A stretch of 64,000 bases of DNA, taken from CALAMC01 sp964459465. Lineage in GTDB: Bacteria; Zixibacteria; MSB-5A5; GN15; PGXB01. Positions 36,016 through 43,316 of this stretch are shown here, piece after piece. Position 1 is the first letter of the stretch. Every line of letters starts with the position of its first letter. The DNA lies in assembly GCA_964459465.1 (NCBI GenBank), contig CAYWLR010000001.1:62001-126000 (forward strand). The letters run 5' to 3'. The position numbers and the translations under genes were made by a program. The notes beneath the pieces are model-generated. The model saw only the letters and a list, made by a program, of their open reading frames with translations, was not told the origin of the DNA and did not search any database.

Positions 36016-37485
36016 ATGAATAATTCGCGTGATATACGAAGCGCCATGAGCCCGGCGGCTTTTTTGATGATCTTGTTCGCCATTTTGGTTTCGTCAGCGT
36101 CGTCATTGACACTCGAAGAAGCTATCGACCTGGGACTTAACCATACCGCCCGTGGCAGTATGATTGAGGGTAACCTGGAAGTAGCCGAGCAGAATTATTT
36201 CGCCCGACGCATCAATTTCTATCTGCCAGAAATTTCCATCAAAGGTTCGGTGCCGTCGTATTCGGTCGATGAGTCATATCGCTTTTTTGGCGGCTCACCC
36301 GTCAAGAAACTATTCGAAACCCGGGATCTGGGGTTCAACTCATTTGTCGAATTGAATCAGAGCCTGCTGACAGGCGGCGACGTCCGCGTCACGGCCAACC
36401 TGTTATCCCAGAAAGACCGCTATCCCAACACCCGTCTCGACGACGGCTCGTTTATCGACGAAAGAACGCGCCAGGGATATTTCACCTTTAGCTACACCCA
36501 GCCGCTGCTGAAACCATCGGATGCCCGGCACCAGTTGAAAAACACCCGTGACGATTTCGAAATCGCCCGGCTCTCAAGAATCGAAGAGGAAACAACTTTA
36601 AAAAAGGAAATCATCGAATCTTATCTGGGCGTGCTGCAGTTGTCGATCAAAAAGGATATGTCGGAAGCGGGATACGAAGCCGCCCGCCTGCAGACCGAAA
36701 TCGATTCGCTCAAGCTGGCCGATCAAATTCTGTCAGAGGAGGACTATCTTGGTTCGGTATCCGGAAGCCTCGACGCCGAACTGGATAAATTCGAGGTCGA
36801 GACGCAACTGGAGGAAAAGGAACGCCAGCTGGCCATATTACTGGATAAGGATGTCTTCGCCGACCAGACCCTGGTCGAGCCGGTCGTGCAAAGCCATATC
36901 GAGCCGGATAAAAAAACCGCATTGATGAATGGCTGGGAATTATCGGTGCCCGCCCGAAAAGCCGAATTGCAGTACAAAAAGGCCCGGCGCGAGGCCGATT
37001 ATAAAGCCTCCGGTCATGGTCTGACCGGGGACCTTACAGCCAACTATTCCACCGGCAACGGTTATATCAAGACCGATGATATCCGTGAGGATATCGATAC
37101 CAAGGGTTGGGGCATCTCGCTGAACTTTTCATTTCCGCTCTGGGACGGCGGTTCATCGGGGGCTTCGGTTAAGGCCGCCAATCTTCAGGCCGAACAGGCG
37201 CGTCTGGAATTCGAACGTACCCGCCAGAATGCCAAAGCCGAAATCGTCAATCTGGTCAATGCCCTGGACGTCAGCTATCGCCGTCTGGACATTATGAAAA
37301 AACAAATCGATTTGGCCCGCAACCGACTTAACATTGCCCAGGGCCGCTATAGCGACGGGCGCATATCGAGAATCGAGTATCTTGAGACTCAAAAAATATA
37401 TCTGGAAACAAAATATGAATACCTCGAGGAATTGAAAGCTTATTTGATTAACCGGGCTGAATTGGACGGTAAGTACATGGAGTAA
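36016..37485 (+). CDS. TolC-family outer-membrane efflux protein
   Basis: Outer-membrane channel partner of the MacA/permease pair. It has a signal peptide, then two long alpha-helical, coiled-coil-rich repeats typical of OEP domains, such as LTLEEAIDLGLNHT at the mature N-terminus and NRLNIAQGRYSDGRISRIEYLE near the C-terminus. The ATG at 36016 is used because AGAGG is positioned 5-6 bases upstream. An ATG at 35980 overlapping the permease gene end has no ribosome site but would allow coupling. About 489 residues, a usual length. Confidence 0.9.
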   Translation: MNNSRDIRSAMSPAAFLMILFAILVSSASSLTLEEAIDLGLNHTARGSMIEGNLEVAEQNYFARRINFYLPEISIKGSVPSYSVDESYRFFGGSPVKKLFETRDLGFNSFVELNQSLLTGGDVRVTANLLSQKDRYPNTRLDDGSFIDERTRQGYFTFSYTQPLLKPSDARHQLKNTRDDFEIARLSRIEEETTLKKEIIESYLGVLQLSIKKDMSEAGYEAARLQTEIDSLKLADQILSEEDYLGSVSGSLDAELDKFEVETQLEEKERQLAILLDKDVFADQTLVEPVVQSHIEPDKKTALMNGWELSVPARKAELQYKKARREADYKASGHGLTGDLTANYSTGNGYIKTDDIREDIDTKGWGISLNFSFPLWDGGSSGASVKAANLQAEQARLEFERTRQNAKAEIVNLVNALDVSYRRLDIMKKQIDLARNRLNIAQGRYSDGRISRIEYLETQKIYLETKYEYLEELKAYLINRAELDGKYME

Positions 37486-37567
37486 TTGCTGTTAAAAATA
37501 GGCTTCGATTCTCGTTATGGCCTCGGATAAATTATCTGTTTTGTCCCGTATATTAGGCATTTTTCTC

Positions 37568-37596
37568 TTGACCCGCCGAAAAATAATATACATAAT
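37568..37596 (+). promoter_or_regulatory. Candidate sigma-70 promoter of the multiheme cytochrome gene
   Basis: TTGACC, 17-base spacer, CATAAT, one mismatch in each box. Transcription would start near 37603, leaving only about 11 bases before the first ATG (37614). This favours the later ATGs at 37632 or 37644 as the true start. Confidence 0.5.
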
Positions 37597-37613
37597 ACGA
37601 CGGTGATTCCGTT

Positions 37614-39593
37614 ATGTGTACGAATAAACCTATGGGGCCGAAGATGATAAATTCGTTGAAGGCATCTTGTTGTTCAAAGGCCGTGCTGACGGCATCATTT
37701 ATATATAGTTTTGTCTTGACCGTGTCGCTCGGTCTTTTGTCCTCAGCAGCCCAGGCGGTATCAAGCGCCGACTGCCTCGATTGTCATGAAAAAGCTATCC
37801 GGGACACCTCCCGAACCTATCATGAGCTGCTCGAGGTGTCATCGCACGAGGCCATGGATTGCACCGATTGTCACGCCGATATTGTCGAATTGCCCCATGA
37901 AGAAAAACTGGAACCGGTCGAGTGCGGTATCTGTCACGACAAGGCAGCTGACGATTATCAATATCACGGGCGCGTCAGGATTGGCGCCCATGATGACGTT
38001 CCGGGGTGCGCCGACTGCCACGGGACGCATGACATATTGCCGGCCACGGATAAAATATCCACCATCAACCCGATCAATCTGCCCATGACTTGTGGGAAAT
38101 GTCACGAAGATGTCGATCTGACGAAACGACACGAAATTCTTTATGATCGGGCGGTCGACGTTTATAAAAGCAGTGTGCACGGCCGGGCGTCACTGGGTGG
38201 CGTCTATACGGCGGCAACCTGCAATGATTGCCATTCGACCGGCGGCACGGCCCATAAGATATACGGGCCGGGAAAATCCGAATCCACAATCAATCATTTT
38301 AACATCCCCTATACCTGCGGGAAATGTCATAAGAACGTCGAAAACGACTACTGGGAGGGTATCCACGGCAAACTGGTTGAGCGCGGAGAAGTCGACTCAC
38401 CGGTCTGCACCGATTGTCACGGAGAACACGGCATCATCTCGCCGTCCGACCCCAAGTCGCGCGTCAGTCCGGCCCGGGTCGCCGAGGCCACCTGTGCACC
38501 TTGTCATGAATCGGCCCGCCTGAACGAAAAGTACGGTATCCCGACGGAACGACTGCGCACCTGGGTGGACAGCTATCATGGTTTAAAAAGCAAAGCGGGG
38601 GACCTGACGGTCGCCAACTGCGCCTCATGCCACGGGGCGCACCGAATACTGCCGCATACCGATGCCACCTCTTCCATTCACCCCACGAATCTCGTGAAAA
38701 CCTGCGGGTCATGCCATCCCGGTATTTCCCAGGCTATGGCGGCAACTCCGATTCATGCCGCCCCGGGCGTATCCTTCACCCCGGCCGCCGGTGTTGTACG
38801 GACGATTTATATTATCGCCATTGTTGTCATAATCGGTTTGATGGTGATACACTGGCTGCTTGATTTGTGGCGAAAAATCAAAAATGTCACCGAGCTTAAG
38901 CAGGTCCGGCGCATGACGATGGGTGAGGTATGGCAACACACCTTCCTGATGATAACTTTTCTGACGCTGGTCGTAACCGGATTTGCACTACGTTATTCGG
39001 AGTCGTGGTGGGTGGAGTTTTTATTCGGCTGGGAAGGCGGCTTTCCGCTGCGGGGAATAATTCACCGCGTCGCCGCCGTACTGTTTATTTTCACCGTTAT
39101 CTGGCACGTTGTTTACCTGACCACCCGCCGGGGACGCCGGTTCCTGTACGATATGCGCCCGCTTAGAAAAGATTTCCGGCAATTCATACAGATGAACCTC
39201 TATAATATCGGCCTGACAAAAACCAAACCGGATTTCGATAAATTCAGCTATGTCGAAAAAGCGGAATACTGGGCTCTGGTCTGGGGCACGGTTATCATGA
39301 TGATAACCGGCTTTTTCCTCTGGTTCGATAACTTCGCCGTGCGCTGGTTCCCAAAAGGTTTCCTCGATGTTATGCTGATTATTCATTATTATGAAGCCGT
39401 CCTGGCGACTCTGGCCGTGGCCATCTGGCATATGTACTCGACCGTCTTCAATCCCGACGTCTATCCCATGAACCCATCCTGGATAACCGGGAAAATGCCC
39501 GAAACGGTGTATCGTCACGAACACGCCGCCGATGAAATATTCCACGGTGAAATCGATAAAGCTTCACTCACGCCGCCTGATAAAAATCACTGA
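37614..39593 (+). CDS. Eleven-heme cytochrome c fused to a di-heme cytochrome b (CbcL-like architecture)
   Basis: Inner-membrane quinol-linked cytochrome. After a signal peptide (cleavage after AAQA), 11 CXXCH heme c motifs are seen, for example CLDCH, CTDCH, CGICH, CADCH, CGKCH, ending with CGSCH. From about residue 392 five transmembrane helices form a Ni-hydrogenase/formate-dehydrogenase-type cytochrome b. Its helix histidines (MVIHWLL, VWQHTF, FTVIWHVVYL, IIHYYEA, AIWHMYS) could bind two b hemes. In Geobacter CbcL, from memory, a similar fusion passes quinol electrons to periplasmic cytochromes for metal or electrode reduction. It converges on decaheme cytochrome and outer-membrane barrel genes, fitting an electron-export chain. 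The exact start is uncertain (37614, 37632 or 37644). Confidence 0.9.
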   Translation: MCTNKPMGPKMINSLKASCCSKAVLTASFIYSFVLTVSLGLLSSAAQAVSSADCLDCHEKAIRDTSRTYHELLEVSSHEAMDCTDCHADIVELPHEEKLEPVECGICHDKAADDYQYHGRVRIGAHDDVPGCADCHGTHDILPATDKISTINPINLPMTCGKCHEDVDLTKRHEILYDRAVDVYKSSVHGRASLGGVYTAATCNDCHSTGGTAHKIYGPGKSESTINHFNIPYTCGKCHKNVENDYWEGIHGKLVERGEVDSPVCTDCHGEHGIISPSDPKSRVSPARVAEATCAPCHESARLNEKYGIPTERLRTWVDSYHGLKSKAGDLTVANCASCHGAHRILPHTDATSSIHPTNLVKTCGSCHPGISQAMAATPIHAAPGVSFTPAAGVVRTIYIIAIVVIIGLMVIHWLLDLWRKIKNVTELKQVRRMTMGEVWQHTFLMITFLTLVVTGFALRYSESWWVEFLFGWEGGFPLRGIIHRVAAVLFIFTVIWHVVYLTTRRGRRFLYDMRPLRKDFRQFIQMNLYNIGLTKTKPDFDKFSYVEKAEYWALVWGTVIMMITGFFLWFDNFAVRWFPKGFLDVMLIIHYYEAVLATLAVAIWHMYSTVFNPDVYPMNPSWITGKMPETVYRHEHAADEIFHGEIDKASLTPPDKNH

Positions 39594-39612
39594 TTGAGAT
39601 ACGATATAAAAT

Positions 39613-39646
39613 AAAAACGGTCACCTTCTGTGGTGACCGTTTTTTT
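39613..39646. terminator. Strong bidirectional terminator
   Basis: AAAAACGGTCACC (39613-39625) pairs with GGTGACCGTTTTT (39632 on) around a 6-base loop. A and T runs on both sides let it serve the converging cytochrome and barrel transcripts. Confidence 0.95.
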
Positions 39647-39658
39647 CTTGGCCTTACT

Positions 39659-40120
39659 TTAAAAGTCATACTGAATACCGGTTCTTATAAAGAACAAAGA
39701 CCCGGATTCAATTCCGAATATGTACCCTTTGGTGTCGTTCAATCGCGCGAAATCAGCGTCGGCCGTCAATTGCATTTTGGGGCCGAACCGATAGGCCATG
39801 CCCAAACCCACCTGGATGTATTCGTAATCCAGGTCGGAATACTCCGTCATGTGCTCAAAATTGAAATATTCCAGTTCCCCCGGAAAAACCGGGTCGGCGG
39901 CCACCCGGGCGCTGATATCGGGCATGTTGACCGCCAGAATTCGGGCGTCCGATTTATTGTACGCAAAGTTCGTGGAAAATTGAATTTTCGGCGCAGGTCT
40001 GAAATTAGTCGTGAAATAAACATTATAAACATTCGACGAATAATCAGCCATGGTGTACATGGAACCATAATGCCGAGCTTCCGGACCATCACCACCGGTG
40101 ACGGTAGCGATTCCGGCCGC
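39659..40120 (-). pseudogene. C-terminal part of the MtrB/PioB-like barrel, after an in-frame UGA
   Basis: Same reading frame as the barrel gene that ends in UGA at 40123-40121. The frame stays open for 153 codons and ends in a typical outer-membrane protein C-terminus (RTGIQYDF, terminal Phe). It has alternating amphipathic strands such as NVYNVYFTTNFRPAPKIQF and YIQVGLGMAYRF. Including it brings the protein to 733 residues, close to the usual MtrB/PioB length, and supplies the closing strands of the barrel. So the two parts were, or still are, one protein. An internal ATG at 40060 has no convincing ribosome site. It is translated only if the UGA is read through or recoded; otherwise this is a broken gene. 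Confidence 0.75.
40085..40105 (-). other. Stem-loop 15 bases after the in-frame UGA (SECIS-like position)
   Basis: On the minus-strand RNA, ACCGUCACC pairs with GGUGAUGGU (9 bp, one G-U) around a GGU loop. The loop begins 24 bases after the UGA. Bacterial selenocysteine insertion elements lie at about this distance and have a G early in the loop. No bulged U or other diagnostic feature is evident, so this is a position match only. Confidence 0.35.
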
Positions 40121-41860
40121 TCACCCATCGAACAGCGCGATCGATACTGGCCCCCGCGATTTGAAGTAGCCATATGTGTATCCGGCGACAAAAGACCACT
40201 TTGGCGACGGGCTGGCCACAAGGTTCAAATACGGTTGCACCGAGTAATGCTTCACATCCAGCGAATCGAGCTCATCGTTCTTGTCATATTTGCCTTTTAC
40301 ACCCAGCATCACCGTATGCCGCAGGCTGGGTTTATAAGTCGATGAAAATTCTAATAAGTGCGCCTTGGTCGGCTGGTTGGTAACCGCCTGGTAACGCAGT
40401 TTCTCGCGCTGGTAGTATGAAAACAGGGTTGGACCGATCACGTCCGGCATCAGGACCTCCCGGCCGCGTGATTCGAACAGGCCTCGGAAATTTCGCCACG
40501 GGTCGGAGGTCAATTCCAGCCGGTATTTTACCATATTGTTGTACTTTAGACCGCTCCGAAAACGAAATTTCAACTGGCCATAAAATTGGTCGGTTTTATA
40601 ATGATATTCCGGAAGGGGATAGTCATAGCGGTCGGTATGGTTAAAACCGGTCAGGAAGCTGAACGTGGTCGAGGTGTTCAACTTCGTAATCAATTCCGCC
40701 GAAATGCGGCCATCGGCCCTGTCCAGGCTGGAATATCGTGTAAAATCGAAATCGCTAATGGCCGCCGATGTGTTCGTCCCGGCCATGCCGTCCCGGTAGG
40801 TCGGCACATCGATAAACGGGTCATCGGCCGTCAGGCGTGTCCCGGTCACGGTTGCAATTAGGCGGGTTCGCTTCGATAACAAAACCGAATAATTCAGGGC
40901 GCCGACCCAGGCGTCGGATTCGAGGTCGGTACGTTTGTTTTTTGCCCGGCTGTATCCGAGTGAACTGGAAAACCGGCCATTGTCACCCAGGTCGCCCTTG
41001 AAACGAACCTTATGCGACATTTTTTCCGTTTCGGGATAAACCCCATAAACCAGTGTCGTATCGTCATAGCTCAATCGCGAGGAGAACTCCGCAATGCTTC
41101 CCCCATTGGAAGGGTGTTTGGCCTCGTCATAAGTACCAAACAATTCATCCGCCTTTGAATTAAAGGAACGGAATCCGAATTCATAGCCCAAAGTATAAAT
41201 GCTGATATCACCTTGAATCCCGACCTGGAACTGATGCGTTTGCTTATCGACTTTGGCCGTATTCGATTCCAGATGACAGCTAAAACAGTGCGTGGATAAT
41301 ATTTTCTGTTCTTCGCCTTTTTTCAGTATCGAGCGATGCGCCGCCATGATCTTGATATTATTTTTCCGGGACACCAAATATTCAATTCGGGCCCCCAATT
41401 CCTGACGATGAGTGCTGTAATCGGCCTGCCGATCGTTGATGACGTGGGTCAGCATTTTGCCGCCCTGGGTCGTCCCAGTTCTTTCGCGGGCGTTGATATT
41501 CTCCAGCAGGTCCTGGCCCTCCTGACGAATCAGGGACCGATAATAGACCTCACCGCTGGCGCGGTCACCCATGATGCTCCGGGCCGAGGCCTCGATATTC
41601 TTGTTGTCATAGTAATGACCGTCGACGCGTAAAAGATAACCGTCACTGCGATACAAGTAAAAGCCCTTGAATTCCGGCAAAAGCTCGCTATTACCGAGGT
41701 TGTACTCACCGACTTTCTTGGTATAATCCTCGAAGCTGGTGTAATGTGAACCCAGCCAAAAAGAATAGTCGTGAGTCGGAGCCGCCTTGGTCGGTCTGTT
41801 CCCGGTGCAGATAAGAATGGCCGGAAGCAGGAAAAGGGCAATAACAATATTTCTTTTCAT
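40121..41860 (-). CDS. MtrB/PioB-like outer-membrane beta-barrel with a CXXCH motif (ends at in-frame UGA)
   Basis: Signal peptide followed by a long beta-rich sequence of amphipathic strands, as in the decaheme-associated porins that sheath MtrA-type cytochromes. Unusually, the barrel has one c-type heme motif (Cys192-Phe-Ser-Cys195-His196), preceded by a region comparable to the N-terminal CXXC of MtrB. The start is supported by AGGAGG 7 bases upstream, overlapping the stop of the decaheme cytochrome gene, so the two are translated as a pair. At residue 580 a single UGA interrupts the frame, and 153 further codons complete the barrel. Without them closing strands would be missing. UGA is an ordinary stop in neighbouring genes. 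Causes could be a nonsense mutation, an assembly error or recoding. Confidence 0.82.
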   Translation of the reverse strand: MKRNIVIALFLLPAILICTGNRPTKAAPTHDYSFWLGSHYTSFEDYTKKVGEYNLGNSELLPEFKGFYLYRSDGYLLRVDGHYYDNKNIEASARSIMGDRASGEVYYRSLIRQEGQDLLENINARERTGTTQGGKMLTHVINDRQADYSTHRQELGARIEYLVSRKNNIKIMAAHRSILKKGEEQKILSTHCFSCHLESNTAKVDKQTHQFQVGIQGDISIYTLGYEFGFRSFNSKADELFGTYDEAKHPSNGGSIAEFSSRLSYDDTTLVYGVYPETEKMSHKVRFKGDLGDNGRFSSSLGYSRAKNKRTDLESDAWVGALNYSVLLSKRTRLIATVTGTRLTADDPFIDVPTYRDGMAGTNTSAAISDFDFTRYSSLDRADGRISAELITKLNTSTTFSFLTGFNHTDRYDYPLPEYHYKTDQFYGQLKFRFRSGLKYNNMVKYRLELTSDPWRNFRGLFESRGREVLMPDVIGPTLFSYYQREKLRYQAVTNQPTKAHLLEFSSTYKPSLRHTVMLGVKGKYDKNDELDSLDVKHYSVQPYLNLVASPSPKWSFVAGYTYGYFKSRGPVSIALFDG

Positions 41861-41871
41861 ATTTCCGCCTC

Positions 41872-42828
41872 CTATCTGGTTAAAGCTTTACCGGATGTCG
41901 AAATCGCCTGCGACGGCAAATCCGACCCGTGGATTTCGGTGTGACATTGCGTGCACTTGGTAAGCATGCCCTTTTTCCAGGCGTCCGGGGTTGATACTCC
42001 GGTACGATCAGGCAGGACGTTGACCGTGAACTCGCCGTCCCAGCCGGGTACGGCCGCATGAAAGTGCATAGCATGACAATTGAGACACAGCGCCGGTTCC
42101 GTCAGGGTAAGCAGATTATCGGCCACGGTTCCGTGCGGGGCGTGGCAGATCAGGCAGTCTTCGACAACCGGGGCATGCTCGTACACGAACGGCCCTTCGA
42201 TTTCCGCGTGACAGCTGAAGCATAATTCGCGTCCCGTGGCGTTTTGCGTCAATTTGCCGCCGCCCCCGTGAACGCCGTGGCAATCCAGGCAGGTGAGCTT
42301 TCCTTCACGAACGGGGTGGTGCGATGGCATGTACGATGCCGCGCGGACGTCGGCGTGACAACCATAACACAACTCCGGTGATGACAACGCGCTTGACCCC
42401 CCGGGCCCGGTGTGGATTTTATGGCATCCGGAACAGTTGACATCGGCGGCATTGTGGTGCGATGTGTTCCAATCGTCGAATACCGCTGTATTATGGCAGT
42501 TAAGGCATAGAGGTACGCTTTGGAACTGATCGCCCATCGACGGATTGCCGATCAGGGCCGGGTCCGCCTCTTCGATATGGGCCGACCCCGGTCCATGACA
42601 GGATTCGCAGGTGACCGCCCCGCGTGAATCATCGACCGAAAAGGCCAGTCCGTGCACGGTTTGACTGAACGCGGATAGGACCTCTTCGTGACAATCGCCG
42701 CAGGTGGCGCTGCCGATATACTGGGCGTCAGGAGATGTCTGATCGGCGGACGCCGTCGGCGGTAGTGGCAACGTCATCACCGCAACAATTATCATAAGTG
42801 CGGGAAACTTCGTTCGCCGAAACCTCAT
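41872..42828 (-). CDS. Decaheme c-type cytochrome, MtrA/DmsE family
   Basis: A 318-residue periplasmic cytochrome with a signal peptide and exactly ten CXXCH motifs: CGDCH, CESCH, CLNCH, CSGCH, CYGCH, CLDCH, CFSCH, CLICH, CLNCH, CTQCH. Spacing and flanking histidines (SQTVHG, WNTSHH, MPSHHPV, YEHAP) fit the MtrA/PdcA/DmsE decaheme wire that sits inside an outer-membrane barrel. The barrel gene follows after 11 bases. A G-rich ribosome site (GGGGGG, 6 bases upstream) precedes the ATG. It likely receives electrons from an inner-membrane cytochrome such as the convergent 11-heme protein. No surface MtrC/OmcA-like cytochrome gene is seen here. Confidence 0.92.
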   Translation of the reverse strand: MRFRRTKFPALMIIVAVMTLPLPPTASADQTSPDAQYIGSATCGDCHEEVLSAFSQTVHGLAFSVDDSRGAVTCESCHGPGSAHIEEADPALIGNPSMGDQFQSVPLCLNCHNTAVFDDWNTSHHNAADVNCSGCHKIHTGPGGSSALSSPELCYGCHADVRAASYMPSHHPVREGKLTCLDCHGVHGGGGKLTQNATGRELCFSCHAEIEGPFVYEHAPVVEDCLICHAPHGTVADNLLTLTEPALCLNCHAMHFHAAVPGWDGEFTVNVLPDRTGVSTPDAWKKGMLTKCTQCHTEIHGSDLPSQAISTSGKALTR

Positions 42829-43316
42829 AAATAACCCCCCGTTTAATTGTTTGTAATGTTCTCTTATTTTTTAGTCGTTTAATTTCGGGTCATGCTCAAA
42901 AAAGAGAATGTCAGGCCGCCGTAACCGGCCGAATATTGAATTCCCGTCCTGTCGTCGATTTGAAAATTCCACTATTATAATATGGTGCATGGTCAAAATA
43001 GAAAAATGGCATCGACGGAGTTCGCGTGCATTGCAGTCGATATTACTCACAAATGAACCCCCCACTATTTCATAAGTCCTGTCTTACCGGCTGTTTAGCG
43101 AAGGCAAGCCACCCGGCGTTAGCCTTACATATTTGTATCAAAGATAAGAGAGGCGTTTGTACCCGGCAACCAAAAAAATCGCAATTGGGCATAACAACGG
43201 GTTTTTTTTTGGAAAATCGAACTATTAAAGACTACCGGAATTATCTTTAACTATACAAAATATGTCCTCTTTGTCCGGGTATTATAATGCACTACGGCCG
43301 TAAATTGCAGGATAGC
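42829..43316. other. 488-base intergenic stretch without a supported gene
   Basis: Lies between the divergently oriented end of the SulP gene and the start of the decaheme cytochrome gene. It should hold the cytochrome promoter; a TATAAT on the minus strand (42974-42979) is visible but lacks a well-spaced -35 box. A loose inverted pair AAGGC/GCCTT lies near 43101-43125. I looked for a cyclic-di-GMP (GEMM) riboswitch core and did not find one. A 74-codon reading frame at 43026-43250 has no ribosome site or recognisable features. Confidence 0.5.

Noticed and set aside
37786..38088. Separate small genes within the multiheme cytochrome region
   Set aside because: They lie in other frames of a gene whose eleven heme motifs are all in one frame.
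40121..40123. An alternative genetic code in which UGA is sense
   Set aside because: Several intact genes here end in UGA at natural domain ends (for example 10722, 19123, 26670, 34683), so UGA is a normal stop.
43026..43250. Small Cys-containing reading frame of 74 codons
   Set aside because: No ribosome site, no recognisable domain, unusual composition compared with neighbours; likely chance.
42829..43316. Cyclic-di-GMP (GEMM) riboswitch upstream of the decaheme cytochrome
   Set aside because: The conserved cores expected for that class are not present on either strand.
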